A stretch of DNA of 64,000 bases from Mucilaginibacter pedocola (GTDB lineage Bacteria > Bacteroidota > Bacteroidia > Sphingobacteriales > Sphingobacteriaceae), in NCBI RefSeq assembly GCF_002013915.1, contig NZ_MBTF01000023.1, forward strand, positions 372,001 to 436,000, given 5' to 3'. This document shows, piece by piece, positions 40,581 through 49,747 of this stretch. The notes beneath the pieces were generated by a model. It saw only the letters and a list, made by a program, of their open reading frames with translations. It searched no databases and was not told where the DNA came from. How positions within the stretch are numbered: the first letter of the stretch is position 1; each line of letters begins with the position of its first letter. Position numbers and translations under genes: made by a program.

Positions 40581-41990
40581 ATGAGCAATCAAAAAAGCTT
40601 CAACAGCGGCTACATTATTGGCATATCTTTTATTTCGGCATTGGGCGGGTACCTTTTCGGGTTCGATTTTGCTGTGATATCCGGCGCATTGCCTTTCCTG
40701 CGCACGCAGTTCGCCCTCACGCCAGCCTGGGAAGGTTTCCTTACCGGTTCGCTGGCTTTAGGCTGTATAGTAGGCTGTTTGTTTGCCGGTAACATTGCCG
40801 ATAAATATGGCCGTAAACCCGGGCTGGTTATTGCTGCGTTGATTTTTGCGGTATCGTCTATAGGCATCGCTTTATCACAATCGCTAACTTATTTTTTGGT
40901 ATTACGCTTTGCCGCAGGTATTGGTGTAGGTATGGCATCTATGCTTTGCCCCATGTACATCGCCGAAATTTCGCCTGCCGAAGTGCGCGGCCGAAATGTG
41001 GCCATAAACCAGCTTACTGTGGTAATAGGCATACTGGTAACCAATTTGGTGAATTACTTTTTAGCTGATAAAAACCTGGATGCCGTACACTGGATGCGTA
41101 ATATCGGGTTGTCACAGTCGGCGTACGAGCATTTGCGGAATATAGATGCCTGGCGCTGGATGTTCGGGCTGGGTGCAGTACCCTCAACCATTTTTTTAAT
41201 AGGCGTTACCTGGCTACCCGAAAGCCCGCGCTGGCTGCTAAAAGCCGGACAGGCAGATAAAGCAAAACTCATCCTGAATAAATTAGGCTCGCCCGATTTT
41301 GCTGAAAGCACCTTCAGGGCGGTCGAAAAATCACTCACGGGTTCTGCCAAACAGTCGTACGCTATGGTGTTCGAGAAGGCTGTTCGCCCTGCCGTTGTGG
41401 TCGGTATTGCCCTGGCGGTTTTCCAGCAGTTTTGCGGCATTAACGTGGTGTTCAATTATACCTCTACCATCTTCGAATCGGTAGGTGCCAACCTCGACAG
41501 GCAATTGTTCGAGACCGTAGCTATCGGTATAGTAAACTTGGTATTTACCCTGCTGGCTATGTGGCAGGTTGATAAACTGGGCCGCCGCCCGCTAATGCTT
41601 TGGGGCGCTTTAGGGCTATCCATATTGTATATTTTGCTGGCCTTGTTCCTCCAAAATAAATTCCCCGCCGGCTTGGTATCTGTGGTGGTGTTGTTGGCCA
41701 TCAGCACCTACGCCATTTCGCTTGCCCCGGTTACCTGGGTGCTTATTTCGGAGATATTCCCCAATAAAATACGCGGCGTGGCCTCCTCTGTGGCTATTGT
41801 ATCGCTTTGGTTAGCCTATTTTATACTGGTGTTTACCTTCCCCTTACTGGCAGACAGCCTGGGCACTTATGGCCCCTTTTACCTGTACGCGGGTATCTGC
41901 TTCGCGGGATTCCTGTTTGTGAAGGCAAAGGTGAAAGAAACCAAAGGTCAAACGCTGGAGGAGCTGGAAGACAATTTAATACGACATTAA
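40581..41990 (+). CDS. Sugar porter of the MFS superfamily
   Basis: A 469-residue transporter with 12 predicted helices and the sugar-porter signatures: GGYLFGFDFAVISGALPFL in TM1, ADKYGRKPGL in the TM2-3 loop, RFAAGIGVGMASMLCPMYIA with PAEVRGR, the PESPRWLL motif before the central loop, QQFCGINVVFNYTSTIF in TM7, and DKLGRRPLML. It resembles xylose/galactose:H+ symporters and would import the monosaccharide freed by the flanking glycosidases. The start is 55 bases after the upstream glycosidase, and the DUF5107-TPR gene begins 18 bases after its stop, indicating co-transcription. Confidence 0.94.
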   Translation: MSNQKSFNSGYIIGISFISALGGYLFGFDFAVISGALPFLRTQFALTPAWEGFLTGSLALGCIVGCLFAGNIADKYGRKPGLVIAALIFAVSSIGIALSQSLTYFLVLRFAAGIGVGMASMLCPMYIAEISPAEVRGRNVAINQLTVVIGILVTNLVNYFLADKNLDAVHWMRNIGLSQSAYEHLRNIDAWRWMFGLGAVPSTIFLIGVTWLPESPRWLLKAGQADKAKLILNKLGSPDFAESTFRAVEKSLTGSAKQSYAMVFEKAVRPAVVVGIALAVFQQFCGINVVFNYTSTIFESVGANLDRQLFETVAIGIVNLVFTLLAMWQVDKLGRRPLMLWGALGLSILYILLALFLQNKFPAGLVSVVVLLAISTYAISLAPVTWVLISEIFPNKIRGVASSVAIVSLWLAYFILVFTFPLLADSLGTYGPFYLYAGICFAGFLFVKAKVKETKGQTLEELEDNLIRH

Positions 41991-42008
41991 AAATATTTAC
42001 ATCATAAC

Positions 42009-45000
42009 ATGCAAAATTCATCTGTTTCCGTTTGGGAAGAGCAAGTAATTATCCCTACCTACGGCGTGGGCAAGCCCGATAAAAACCCTATGTTTTTTGA
42101 AAAAAGGGTTTACCAGGGCAGCAGCGGCGTGGTTTACCCCAATCCGGTTATCGAAAAAATAGCTGACGAAAAGGAAGATAAGGCCTACACGGGTTTATTT
42201 TTAGAGAACAAGTATATCAAAGTGATGATATTGCCGCAATTGGGCGGCCGTATACAAACCGCGTATGATAAAATTAAGCAGCGTCATTTTATATACCACA
42301 ACCAGGTAATTAAACCCGCGTTGGTGGGCTTAACCGGGCCCTGGATATCGGGCGGAATAGAGTTTAACTGGCCCCAGCACCATCGCCCCAGCACCTTTGA
42401 GCCGGTTGATTATAAATTGGAAGAGCATGCTGATGGCAGCAAAACCGTTTGGGTGAACGAGTTGGAGCGTATGTTCCATACCAAATGCCTGGCGGGTTTT
42501 ACCCTGCACCCCGATACGGCTTACATCGAAATTAAAGCCAAACTGCTTAACCGCTCGCCGTTGCCGCAAACTTTTTTGTGGTGGGCAAACCCGGCCGTTA
42601 AGGTGAACGATCATTACCAATCGGTATTCCCGCCGGATGTGAATGCTGTTTTTGACCATGGCAAGCGCGATGTGTCTGATTTCCCAATAGCGACAGGTAC
42701 TTATTATAAAGTAGATTACTCGCCGGGTACCGATATTTCGATGTATAAAAACATCCCGGTGCCCACATCGTACATGGCCATTAATTCCGACTATGATTTT
42801 GTGGGTGGCTACGAGCACGATAGCGAGGCGGGGCTGCTGCATGTAGCCAACCACCACGTATCGCCGGGCAAAAAACAATGGACCTGGGGGCACAGCGATT
42901 TCGGCCAGGCCTGGGACAGGAACCTGACCGATGAGGATGGTCCGTATATCGAATTAATGACCGGCGTGTTCACCGATAACCAGCCCGATTTTAGCTGGCT
43001 GATGCCGAACGAAGAGAAAACCTTCACCCAATATTTTCTGCCTTATCGCGAGTTAGGGATGGTGAAAAATGCCTCGAAAGATATTTTATTAGCATTGAGC
43101 AAGGCAGATGATAGAGTAACGCTGAAGGTGCAGGTGACCTCTTTACAAGAAAACCTGCATATTAGCCTTAGCTACAAAGGAGAGGAACTTTTATCCCTTA
43201 CCGAAACCCTCAGCCCCGAGGCTGTTTTGGTAAAGGAAATTGCTGTTGATGCCGGTTTGAACGAGCAGGAGCTATTGCTCATAATCACCCAAAACAACCT
43301 CGAAGTACTGCGCTACGAACCTGCCAAAAACAAGCAGAACGAAATGCCGGTACCCGCCAAACCCGCTTTAGACCCTGCGGATGTAGAAAGCGTAGAGCAA
43401 CTGTTTTTAACCGCGCAGCATTTGGAGCAATACCGCCATGCTACTTTTTCGCCGGTGCCATATTACGAGGAAGCCCTGCGCCGCGAACCGGGCGATATCC
43501 GCAATAACAATGCATTGGGCAAATGGTATTTCCGCAAAGGGCAGTTCGCCAAAGCGGAGCCGTTTTTAAGGAGGGCGGTTGAAACCAGCATTCAGCGCAA
43601 CCCCAACCCCTACGACAGCGAACCCTACTATAACCTGGGCCTTTGCCTAAAATACCAGGGCAAAACCGACGAGGCCTACACCGTTTTCTATAAAGCCACC
43701 TGGAGCAATGCCTGGAAAGATACCGGCTTTTTTGAGGTAGCTAAAATAGACACAGCTCGCGACCACTTTGCATTAGCGCTGGAACATATTAACCAATCGT
43801 TGGATAGGAACGCCAATAACAGTAAAGCTTACGTGGTAAAAATGGCAGCGTTGCGTATCCTTGGGCAATTGGACAAGGCATTTGCCGTAGCTGACGCTGC
43901 TTTAGAGCGCGATGGCTTTAACCTTGGCGTATTTTTCGAAAAAGCGGCATTGTATAAATTACAACGTAACGAAGCGAAAGCCAATGAAAACATCGCGGAA
44001 CTGGTTACCCTTAGCCGCGGCGACGACCATAACTTTTTAGAGTACGCGCTGGATTATGCTTCGGCAGGTTTATATACCGAGGCGGGCGAATTATTGCAAT
44101 TGGCCTTGAAAGAGAATGGTAACAGCCCGATGGTTTATTACGCTTTGGGTTACATTGCTCATGAAAATGGTCGGGCAGTGGATGCAAAAGCATGGTTAGA
44201 CAAAGCCGCCGCGGCTGATTCATACTTGTGTTTCCCTAACCGTTTAGATGAGGTGAACATATTGCAACTGGCCATAGTGCTAAACCCTGCTGATGCGCGC
44301 GCGCCTTATTACCTGGGTAACCTTTTTTACGATAAGCGCCAGTATGCCGATGCTGTTGCCTGTTGGGAAAAGTCCGCTCAACTGGATGGTCAATTCCCGA
44401 CGGTATTCCGTAACCTGGCCATTGCTTACTTCAATAAACAAAACGATGCCGAAAAAGCATTGAAGTATTTTGAAAAGGCCTTTGCGCTGGATGCATCAGA
44501 TGCACGTGTGCTGATGGAACTCGACCAATTGTACAAACGCCTTAATTATCCGGCAGCCGTTCGCCTGAAGTTTTTAGAAGATAACCTATCCGTAGCCGAG
44601 CAACGCGACGATGTTTATTTGGAACGCGTAACCCTTTACAATCTGTTGGGTCAACATGAAAAAGCGCTCGAACTGTTGATGCAGCGCCAGTTTCACCCAT
44701 GGGAGGGCGGCGAAGGTAAGGCATCGGGCCAGTATGTATACAGTTTGATAAAGATTGCGAGGCAACAAATAGAAGATGGTGAATTTGAAAAAGCCATCGA
44801 TTCGCTCAACAACGCTAAAAGCTATCCGCATAACCTGGGCGAGGGCAAACTATACGGCACGCAGGAAAACGATATCGACTACTGGCTGGGCTGCGCTTAC
44901 GAAGGTTTGGAGCAAGCCGATGAAGCAAAGGCATACTTTGGGCAGTCGACCGTTGGTTTGGACGAGCCCTCTGCCGCCGTGTTTTATAACGACCAGCAAC

Positions 45001-45350
45001 CCGATAAAATATTTTACCAGGGCCTAAGCTGGGCCAAACTTGGCGATAAGGAACGCGCCGACAGCATCTTTAACAAACTGCTGGCCTACGGTAAAGCGCA
45101 TGCCCATGATGAAGTGAAGATAGATTACTTCGCTGTATCGCTGCCCAACCTGCTCATTTTTGATGACGACCTTAACCTGCGCAACACCTGCCACACCTGT
45201 TTCCTGCAAGGGCTGGGGCTGCTTGGCCTTGGCGATTTGGGGGGCGCAGCAGAAATGTTCAACAAAGTATTATTGCTTGATGCTGCACATGCCGGCGCTA
45301 AGCTGCATTTAGAAATGGCAAAAAAGCAAAGCAACGTTGCCAGTTATTAA
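42009..45350 (+). CDS. DUF5107 domain protein with TPR repeats
   Basis: A 1113-residue cytoplasmic protein without a signal peptide. Residues ~1-350 form a DUF5107-type beta domain (YIKVMILPQLGGRIQTAYDK, WISGGIEFNWPQHHRPSTFE, EHDSEAGLLHVANHH), related in fold to galactose-mutarotase-like sandwiches. Residues ~450-1113 consist of many TPR units (for example YYNLGLCLKYQGKTDEAYTV, FRNLAIAYFNKQNDAEKALK). Proteins of this architecture accompany glycoside-utilisation genes in Bacteroidota, but their reaction is undefined. The GGRI and FNWP motifs suggest a sugar-binding or hydrolytic pocket. It lies between the sugar porter and the GH36 gene, 102 bases before the latter. Confidence 0.87.
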   Translation: MQNSSVSVWEEQVIIPTYGVGKPDKNPMFFEKRVYQGSSGVVYPNPVIEKIADEKEDKAYTGLFLENKYIKVMILPQLGGRIQTAYDKIKQRHFIYHNQVIKPALVGLTGPWISGGIEFNWPQHHRPSTFEPVDYKLEEHADGSKTVWVNELERMFHTKCLAGFTLHPDTAYIEIKAKLLNRSPLPQTFLWWANPAVKVNDHYQSVFPPDVNAVFDHGKRDVSDFPIATGTYYKVDYSPGTDISMYKNIPVPTSYMAINSDYDFVGGYEHDSEAGLLHVANHHVSPGKKQWTWGHSDFGQAWDRNLTDEDGPYIELMTGVFTDNQPDFSWLMPNEEKTFTQYFLPYRELGMVKNASKDILLALSKADDRVTLKVQVTSLQENLHISLSYKGEELLSLTETLSPEAVLVKEIAVDAGLNEQELLLIITQNNLEVLRYEPAKNKQNEMPVPAKPALDPADVESVEQLFLTAQHLEQYRHATFSPVPYYEEALRREPGDIRNNNALGKWYFRKGQFAKAEPFLRRAVETSIQRNPNPYDSEPYYNLGLCLKYQGKTDEAYTVFYKATWSNAWKDTGFFEVAKIDTARDHFALALEHINQSLDRNANNSKAYVVKMAALRILGQLDKAFAVADAALERDGFNLGVFFEKAALYKLQRNEAKANENIAELVTLSRGDDHNFLEYALDYASAGLYTEAGELLQLALKENGNSPMVYYALGYIAHENGRAVDAKAWLDKAAAADSYLCFPNRLDEVNILQLAIVLNPADARAPYYLGNLFYDKRQYADAVACWEKSAQLDGQFPTVFRNLAIAYFNKQNDAEKALKYFEKAFALDASDARVLMELDQLYKRLNYPAAVRLKFLEDNLSVAEQRDDVYLERVTLYNLLGQHEKALELLMQRQFHPWEGGEGKASGQYVYSLIKIARQQIEDGEFEKAIDSLNNAKSYPHNLGEGKLYGTQENDIDYWLGCAYEGLEQADEAKAYFGQSTVGLDEPSAAVFYNDQQPDKIFYQGLSWAKLGDKERADSIFNKLLAYGKAHAHDEVKIDYFAVSLPNLLIFDDDLNLRNTCHTCFLQGLGLLGLGDLGGAAEMFNKVLLLDAAHAGAKLHLEMAKKQSNVASY

Positions 45351-45452
45351 CCCGAAGCTTCAATAATAAATATCAAAACTACCCGGCCGCAAAGCTCCTA
45401 AACTTTGTGCGCTCGGGGTGTTTTGTGCCGGTTTTACTCCAATAGTTAAAAT

Positions 45453-47663
45453 ATGAAACGTTTTTACGCTTATAAAAAAGTCGCCCTTATGCTTAGTGCT
45501 GCATGTATTTTCAGCTTGGGCGGGGCAGCCAACGCACAAGTAATTACCATCCCGGTAGAAACAGCGCACCATGTAGTTGTATTGCAGGTTGATGGGGAGA
45601 AGAACCTGAAAACCGTTTACTTTGGCAAAAAGCTGGCAGATACAAAGGAGTATGGCGAGGTAGCGGCATTGCAAAAGATAGGCACCGATTACAGCGGCCA
45701 ACTTAATTCGGCTTATACCACTGCCGGCTCCCGCAACCTGGCCGAGCCTGCAATTGCGGTAACCCATGCCGATGGCAATATGGGTTTGCATTTGGAGTAC
45801 GTAAGCCATAAGGTTACCAAAGAAAGCGCTGATGTTTCGCTCACTACCGTGATATTGAAGGACCCGGTTTACAATTTAGAAGTTGCGCTGCACTACAAAA
45901 CCTATTTTAACCAGGATGTAGTGGAGCAATGGAGCACTATTAAAAACTTCGAGAAGGGTAGCATTATCCTGCAAAAGTTTGCCTCGGCCAACTTATACCT
46001 GCAAGCCAAAAGCTTTTGGCTGCGCCAGTACCATGGCGATTGGGCCAAAGAGATGCAGCCCGAAGAGCAGCAGCTTACCCACGGCATAAAAGTATTGGAT
46101 AGCAAGCTGGGTACCCGCGCCAATTTGTTCCAGCCATCGTGCTTTATGGTTTCGCTGGACAAGCCAGCCACGGAGGATGAAGGTACTGTGATGTACGGCT
46201 CGCTGGAATGGAGTGGCAATTTCCGTGTAGATCTGGAGGTTGACCCGCAGGATAACTTGCGAATAATTGCCGGTATCAATAACTACGCCTCGCCATATGT
46301 GCTTAAAGCCGGCGACGAATTGAATACCCCGCCATTTTTGTACACCATTTCGGATAAAGGCAAGGGCGATGCAAGCCGCAAATTACAGCGCTGGGCACGT
46401 GAATATAAACTGGCCGATGGCAAAGGCACGCGCCTTACCCTTCTGAACAACTGGGAGGCTACCGGTTTCGATTTTAATGAAAGCAAGCTGAAAGGGCTTT
46501 TAAAAGATACCAAGGCGCTGGGCGTAGATATGTTTTTGCTGGACGATGGCTGGTTCGCTAATAAATTCCCCCGCGATGATGACCATGCCGGCTTGGGCGA
46601 CTGGCAGGAAAATAGGAAGAAACTCCCTAACGGTTTAGGCTCTTTAGTAAAGGAGTCCACTAATACCGGCGTAAAATTCGGCATTTGGATAGAGCCTGAA
46701 ATGGTGAACCCCAAAAGCGGGCTTTACAGTAAACATCCTGATTGGGTAGTAAAACAAGCCGGTCGCCCCGAATATTATTTCCGTAACCAATTGGTGCTCG
46801 ATCTGGCGAACCCAAAGGTGCAGGATTTTGTGTTCGGCGTGGTGGATTCGCTGTTCATCAAAAGCCCCGACCTGGCTTACATCAAGTGGGATTGCAACGC
46901 AGTCATCTACAATGCTTACTCGGCATACCTCAAAAAGAGCCAGTCGCAATTTTATGTGGATTATGTGCGGGGATTGTACCAAGTATTAAAACGCATCCGC
47001 GATAAATACCCAACCGTACCCATGATGCTTTGCAGTGGCGGTGGTGGCCGGGTGGATTATGGCGCGCTACAAGCTTTCACCGAATTTTGGCCCAGCGACA
47101 ATACCGACCCGCTCGAACGCATTTTTATGCAATGGGAGTACTCGTATTTCTATCCTGCTATGGCAACCGCCAACCACGTTACCGATTGGGGTAAGCAGCC
47201 GCTGAAATTCAGGGTAGATGTGGCCATGATGGGGCGCTTAGGCTTCGATATCGTGATCAGCAAACTATCGGCGAACGACCTAACTTTTGCCAAAGATGCC
47301 GTGAAAGCCTACGACAGGCTAAAACCTATAATTTTCCAGGGCGATCAATACCGCCTGTCGGATCCGGTTACCGAAAGCGTTGCCGCGGTTATGTATGTAG
47401 ATACCACCAAAACCTCGGGCGTGATATTCAACTACCTCGTAAATAACCGCTACGGGCAGGGCAACCGCTTACCTATAAAGCTGAAAGGCTTAGATGCCGC
47501 AAAACGGTACAGCCTGAAGGAAGTGAACCTTTATCCCGGTACTTCATCATCCATCGATGGCTCGAAAGCCTATTCGGGCGATTTCCTGATGACGGCAGGT
47601 TTCGACCCGGGCATTAATACAGGTAAAACCAGCGCAGTTATACAGGTAACGGAGGTGAAATAA
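45453..47663 (+). CDS. Secreted alpha-galactosidase, family GH36
   Basis: A 736-residue exported enzyme with a signal peptide (LMLSAACIFSLGGAANAQ). The N-terminal beta-supersandwich (~30-310) is followed by the catalytic barrel with FLLDDGWFANKFPRDDDHAG, GIWIEPEMVNPKS, LVLDLANPKVQDFV, the nucleophile motif YIKWDCN (Asp480) and the acid/base motif WPSDNTDP (Asp549). All GH36 landmarks are present and the length is normal. It releases galactose from alpha-galactosides in the periplasm. Upstream of its start at 45453 the gap of 102 bases has no clear terminator, so it may be in the same transcript as the porter and the DUF5107 gene. Confidence 0.95.
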   Translation: MKRFYAYKKVALMLSAACIFSLGGAANAQVITIPVETAHHVVVLQVDGEKNLKTVYFGKKLADTKEYGEVAALQKIGTDYSGQLNSAYTTAGSRNLAEPAIAVTHADGNMGLHLEYVSHKVTKESADVSLTTVILKDPVYNLEVALHYKTYFNQDVVEQWSTIKNFEKGSIILQKFASANLYLQAKSFWLRQYHGDWAKEMQPEEQQLTHGIKVLDSKLGTRANLFQPSCFMVSLDKPATEDEGTVMYGSLEWSGNFRVDLEVDPQDNLRIIAGINNYASPYVLKAGDELNTPPFLYTISDKGKGDASRKLQRWAREYKLADGKGTRLTLLNNWEATGFDFNESKLKGLLKDTKALGVDMFLLDDGWFANKFPRDDDHAGLGDWQENRKKLPNGLGSLVKESTNTGVKFGIWIEPEMVNPKSGLYSKHPDWVVKQAGRPEYYFRNQLVLDLANPKVQDFVFGVVDSLFIKSPDLAYIKWDCNAVIYNAYSAYLKKSQSQFYVDYVRGLYQVLKRIRDKYPTVPMMLCSGGGGRVDYGALQAFTEFWPSDNTDPLERIFMQWEYSYFYPAMATANHVTDWGKQPLKFRVDVAMMGRLGFDIVISKLSANDLTFAKDAVKAYDRLKPIIFQGDQYRLSDPVTESVAAVMYVDTTKTSGVIFNYLVNNRYGQGNRLPIKLKGLDAAKRYSLKEVNLYPGTSSSIDGSKAYSGDFLMTAGFDPGINTGKTSAVIQVTEVK

Positions 47664-47669
47664 ATAACT

Positions 47670-47774
47670 AAACACGATACACCTAACGGTACGTCGATTT
47701 GCGTGTATTGACACCCCAGCGGGGTATCGTGTTTATAGAAAACAACAAAACATACAGAAGGCTCCATAGGAGCC
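47670..47774. repeat. Intergenic palindromes between the GH36 gene and galM
   Basis: A long inverted repeat AAACACGATAC (47670-47680) faces GTATCGTGTTT (47724-47734), with a small nested palindrome ACCCCAGCGGGGT (47712-47724) at the base of the right arm. A second small palindrome GGCTCCATAGGAGCC lies at 47760-47774. The outer pair could be a processing or termination hairpin. The short palindromes look like dispersed REP-type units. Confidence 0.55.
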
Positions 47775-47853
47775 GCCTAAAAAACAGGACTGTCCACACC
47801 ATTTGCCAACCTAAATATTAAAACCTAAATTGGACTTTATAACAAACACTTCC

Positions 47854-48894
47854 ATGATAAAAAGCCCCGCCGCCATCACGTTCCAAAAATGGGGCGAAGT
47901 TGCCGGCAGCCCGGTTTTCCTGTTTCGGCTAAGCAATAGCACGGGTGCTTATGCTGAGCTGACCAACTATGGCGCTACGCTGGTTTCGGCCGTGGTGCCT
48001 GATAAGGATGGCCATTTACAGAACGTGGTTTTGGGTTATAATTCTTTGGAGGCATACCTGAATGATGCCTGTTATTTAGGCTCAACCGTAGGCCGTTTTG
48101 CCAACCGCATTGGCGGCGCCAAGTTTAGCCTGGACGGCGAAACCTACCATTTACAGGCTAATGATAGCCTTAACACCAATCATGGCGGCTTCAATGCCTT
48201 CAACACCCGCGTATTTAGTTTCGAAGTTGGTGAAGACAGTGTTTCGTTTACCCTGCAAAGCCCCGATGGCGATGGCGGTTTTCCGGGCAACCTTACCTTA
48301 ACGGTGGCTTATAGTTTTACCGAAGCGAACGAACTTATTATCGACTTTAAAGCAATAACCGATAAGCCAACCATTGCTAATTTTACCAACCATGCCTATT
48401 TCAACCTGTCGGGAAAAGCGGATGGTATTTTTGAGCACAAGCTTAAAGTTTATGCCGATACTTTGCTTGATGTGGATAACGCTTACATCCCCAGCGGGCT
48501 ATTGAAACCTGTAGGCAAACGCAGTTTGAATGGCGATACGCTGCGCAGCAAAATACTAAACAGGGGAGGTGAGCAGGAGGGATTGAACTATTGCTATGTG
48601 TTGAATAACAAAACCCGGGATTTAAAACTTGCTGCTGAATTATCGGAAAATTTATCGGCCAGGAGCCTGCAAATACAAACCACCTACCCAGCGGCCATGG
48701 TGTACACGGGCGATCACCTCCACAGCCTTACCGACGGCAACTTTGCACAGCCTTACCAACCTTTTGACGGCGTGGCCATAGAATGCCAGTATTATCCCGA
48801 TAGCCCTAACCATGCGCATTTTCCTTCAACTACGCTTCGCCCGGGCGAGGAATATAATCACACCATCGTTTATAAATTCGGCTTGATGGCCTAA
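47854..48894 (+). CDS. galM: Aldose 1-epimerase (galactose mutarotase)
   Basis: A 346-residue cytoplasmic enzyme. ATG at 47854 (MIKSPAAITFQKWGE) is preferred over an in-frame TTG at 47830. Family motifs: TNYGATLVSAVVPDKDG, YLGSTVGRFANRIGGA, NHGGFNAFN (with a conserved His), TNHAYFNLSG (second catalytic His) and VAIECQYYPDSPNH (catalytic Glu). It converts beta- to alpha-anomers of galactose or glucose before phosphorylation, completing the set with the alpha-galactosidase and porter upstream. No galK or galT gene is present in the window. Confidence 0.93.
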   Translation: MIKSPAAITFQKWGEVAGSPVFLFRLSNSTGAYAELTNYGATLVSAVVPDKDGHLQNVVLGYNSLEAYLNDACYLGSTVGRFANRIGGAKFSLDGETYHLQANDSLNTNHGGFNAFNTRVFSFEVGEDSVSFTLQSPDGDGGFPGNLTLTVAYSFTEANELIIDFKAITDKPTIANFTNHAYFNLSGKADGIFEHKLKVYADTLLDVDNAYIPSGLLKPVGKRSLNGDTLRSKILNRGGEQEGLNYCYVLNNKTRDLKLAAELSENLSARSLQIQTTYPAAMVYTGDHLHSLTDGNFAQPYQPFDGVAIECQYYPDSPNHAHFPSTTLRPGEEYNHTIVYKFGLMA

Positions 48895-49170
48895 TCCACC
48901 TCATGTGTTTTTTGCTCGCTTATCTACATCATTTTTGCAGATAATTATGGCATTGGTAAGGCTTCGTTTCAAAAATTGAAATGTTCGTAATATTGTCTAT
49001 CAGCCTGCGGGCCTGAAAGTAAACTTACACACCCGCTTTTAGGCGTATACTTTCACCTGCAACTCCGTCAACTCAACTCCCGATAAGCCGGGAACGGATC
49101 GCCAAATACAGCTTTGCTCTAAGAACTTTTGGTTAGGCTGAAACACCCCATTATTCAGAATTGCGGACAC

Positions 49171-49347
49171 TTAAAATAATAAGTTGATAGCTAAATCATC
49201 AGCTGCTACCGTGAAATTGTAAGCTTTTTCCGATCGGTAATTTATGGTTTTCACTAACAATTTTTGCGTTGCCGTCCACGCCACTGAACATTGCCCGGGT
49301 GTATCCGTAGAAGGCAATTGTGGTAAATGTTTTTGGTCCGCAGCCAT
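49171..49347 (-). pseudogene. Short open frame, possible 3' remnant of a decayed gene
   Basis: In the 853-base gap between galM and the SusC gene, the minus strand has an open frame of 58 codons from ATG 49345-49347 to TAA at 49171. The frame stays open upstream of the ATG for at least another dozen codons. The product (ending YNFTVAADDLAINLLF) looks like the last beta-strands of a secreted domain. I recognise no family. It may equally be a chance frame. The remainder of 48895-49450 shows nothing I can identify. Confidence 0.2.
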
Positions 49348-49457
49348 GAAACATGCCGGTGCAGAATAATGGATAATTTGCCGAAAGAAAATAGAAAATC
49401 AGAATATTGTCTATCTATTTTGAAAATTAATCCATTTTTTAAAAGCCCCCGGTGTTA

Positions 49458-49747
49458 TACATTTACAAAACCAATTATTCACTAAACCAATTTATTATGT
49501 AAAAATTTCGACTCAACAACCTTGAGGGGAAAGGCCCGGCGTACGCACAACCAATGGATTTATAACCCATGCGGGCGGGCCTCACAAAGCTGAAATTTAT
49601 ATCGTTTACACAACGTGGTTTTGCCGCGTAAGGGCTTTTTATTGCCCGATGTGATGTTTACAAAGCATGTCCCCGCAAACCTTGTGCGCGAAGCAAAAGA
49701 CCGATTTAAACCCAATTGATTAAAAAAGAATTTATGAGCAAAATTTT
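49458..49747 (+). promoter_or_regulatory. Likely promoter and long untranslated leader of the SusC/SusD operon
   Basis: The octamer TACATTTA at 49458-49465 resembles the Bacteroidota -7 element and would start a leader of about 280 bases. The leader contains a GC-rich inverted repeat (GGCCCGGCG near 49531 facing CGGGCGGGCC near 49572) and a possible hairpin ending in GGGCTTTTTATT near 49633. Long structured leaders occur on some SusC operons. No known riboswitch class is recognisable. Confidence 0.35.

Noticed and set aside
42330..42893. 187-codon minus-strand frame inside the DUF5107-TPR gene
   Set aside because: Antisense to a conserved domain, with His/Arg/Val-rich composition typical of shadow frames.
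47660..47780. Operator or riboswitch for galM
   Set aside because: The sequence is simple nested palindromes with REP-like cores and has no resemblance to a known aptamer.
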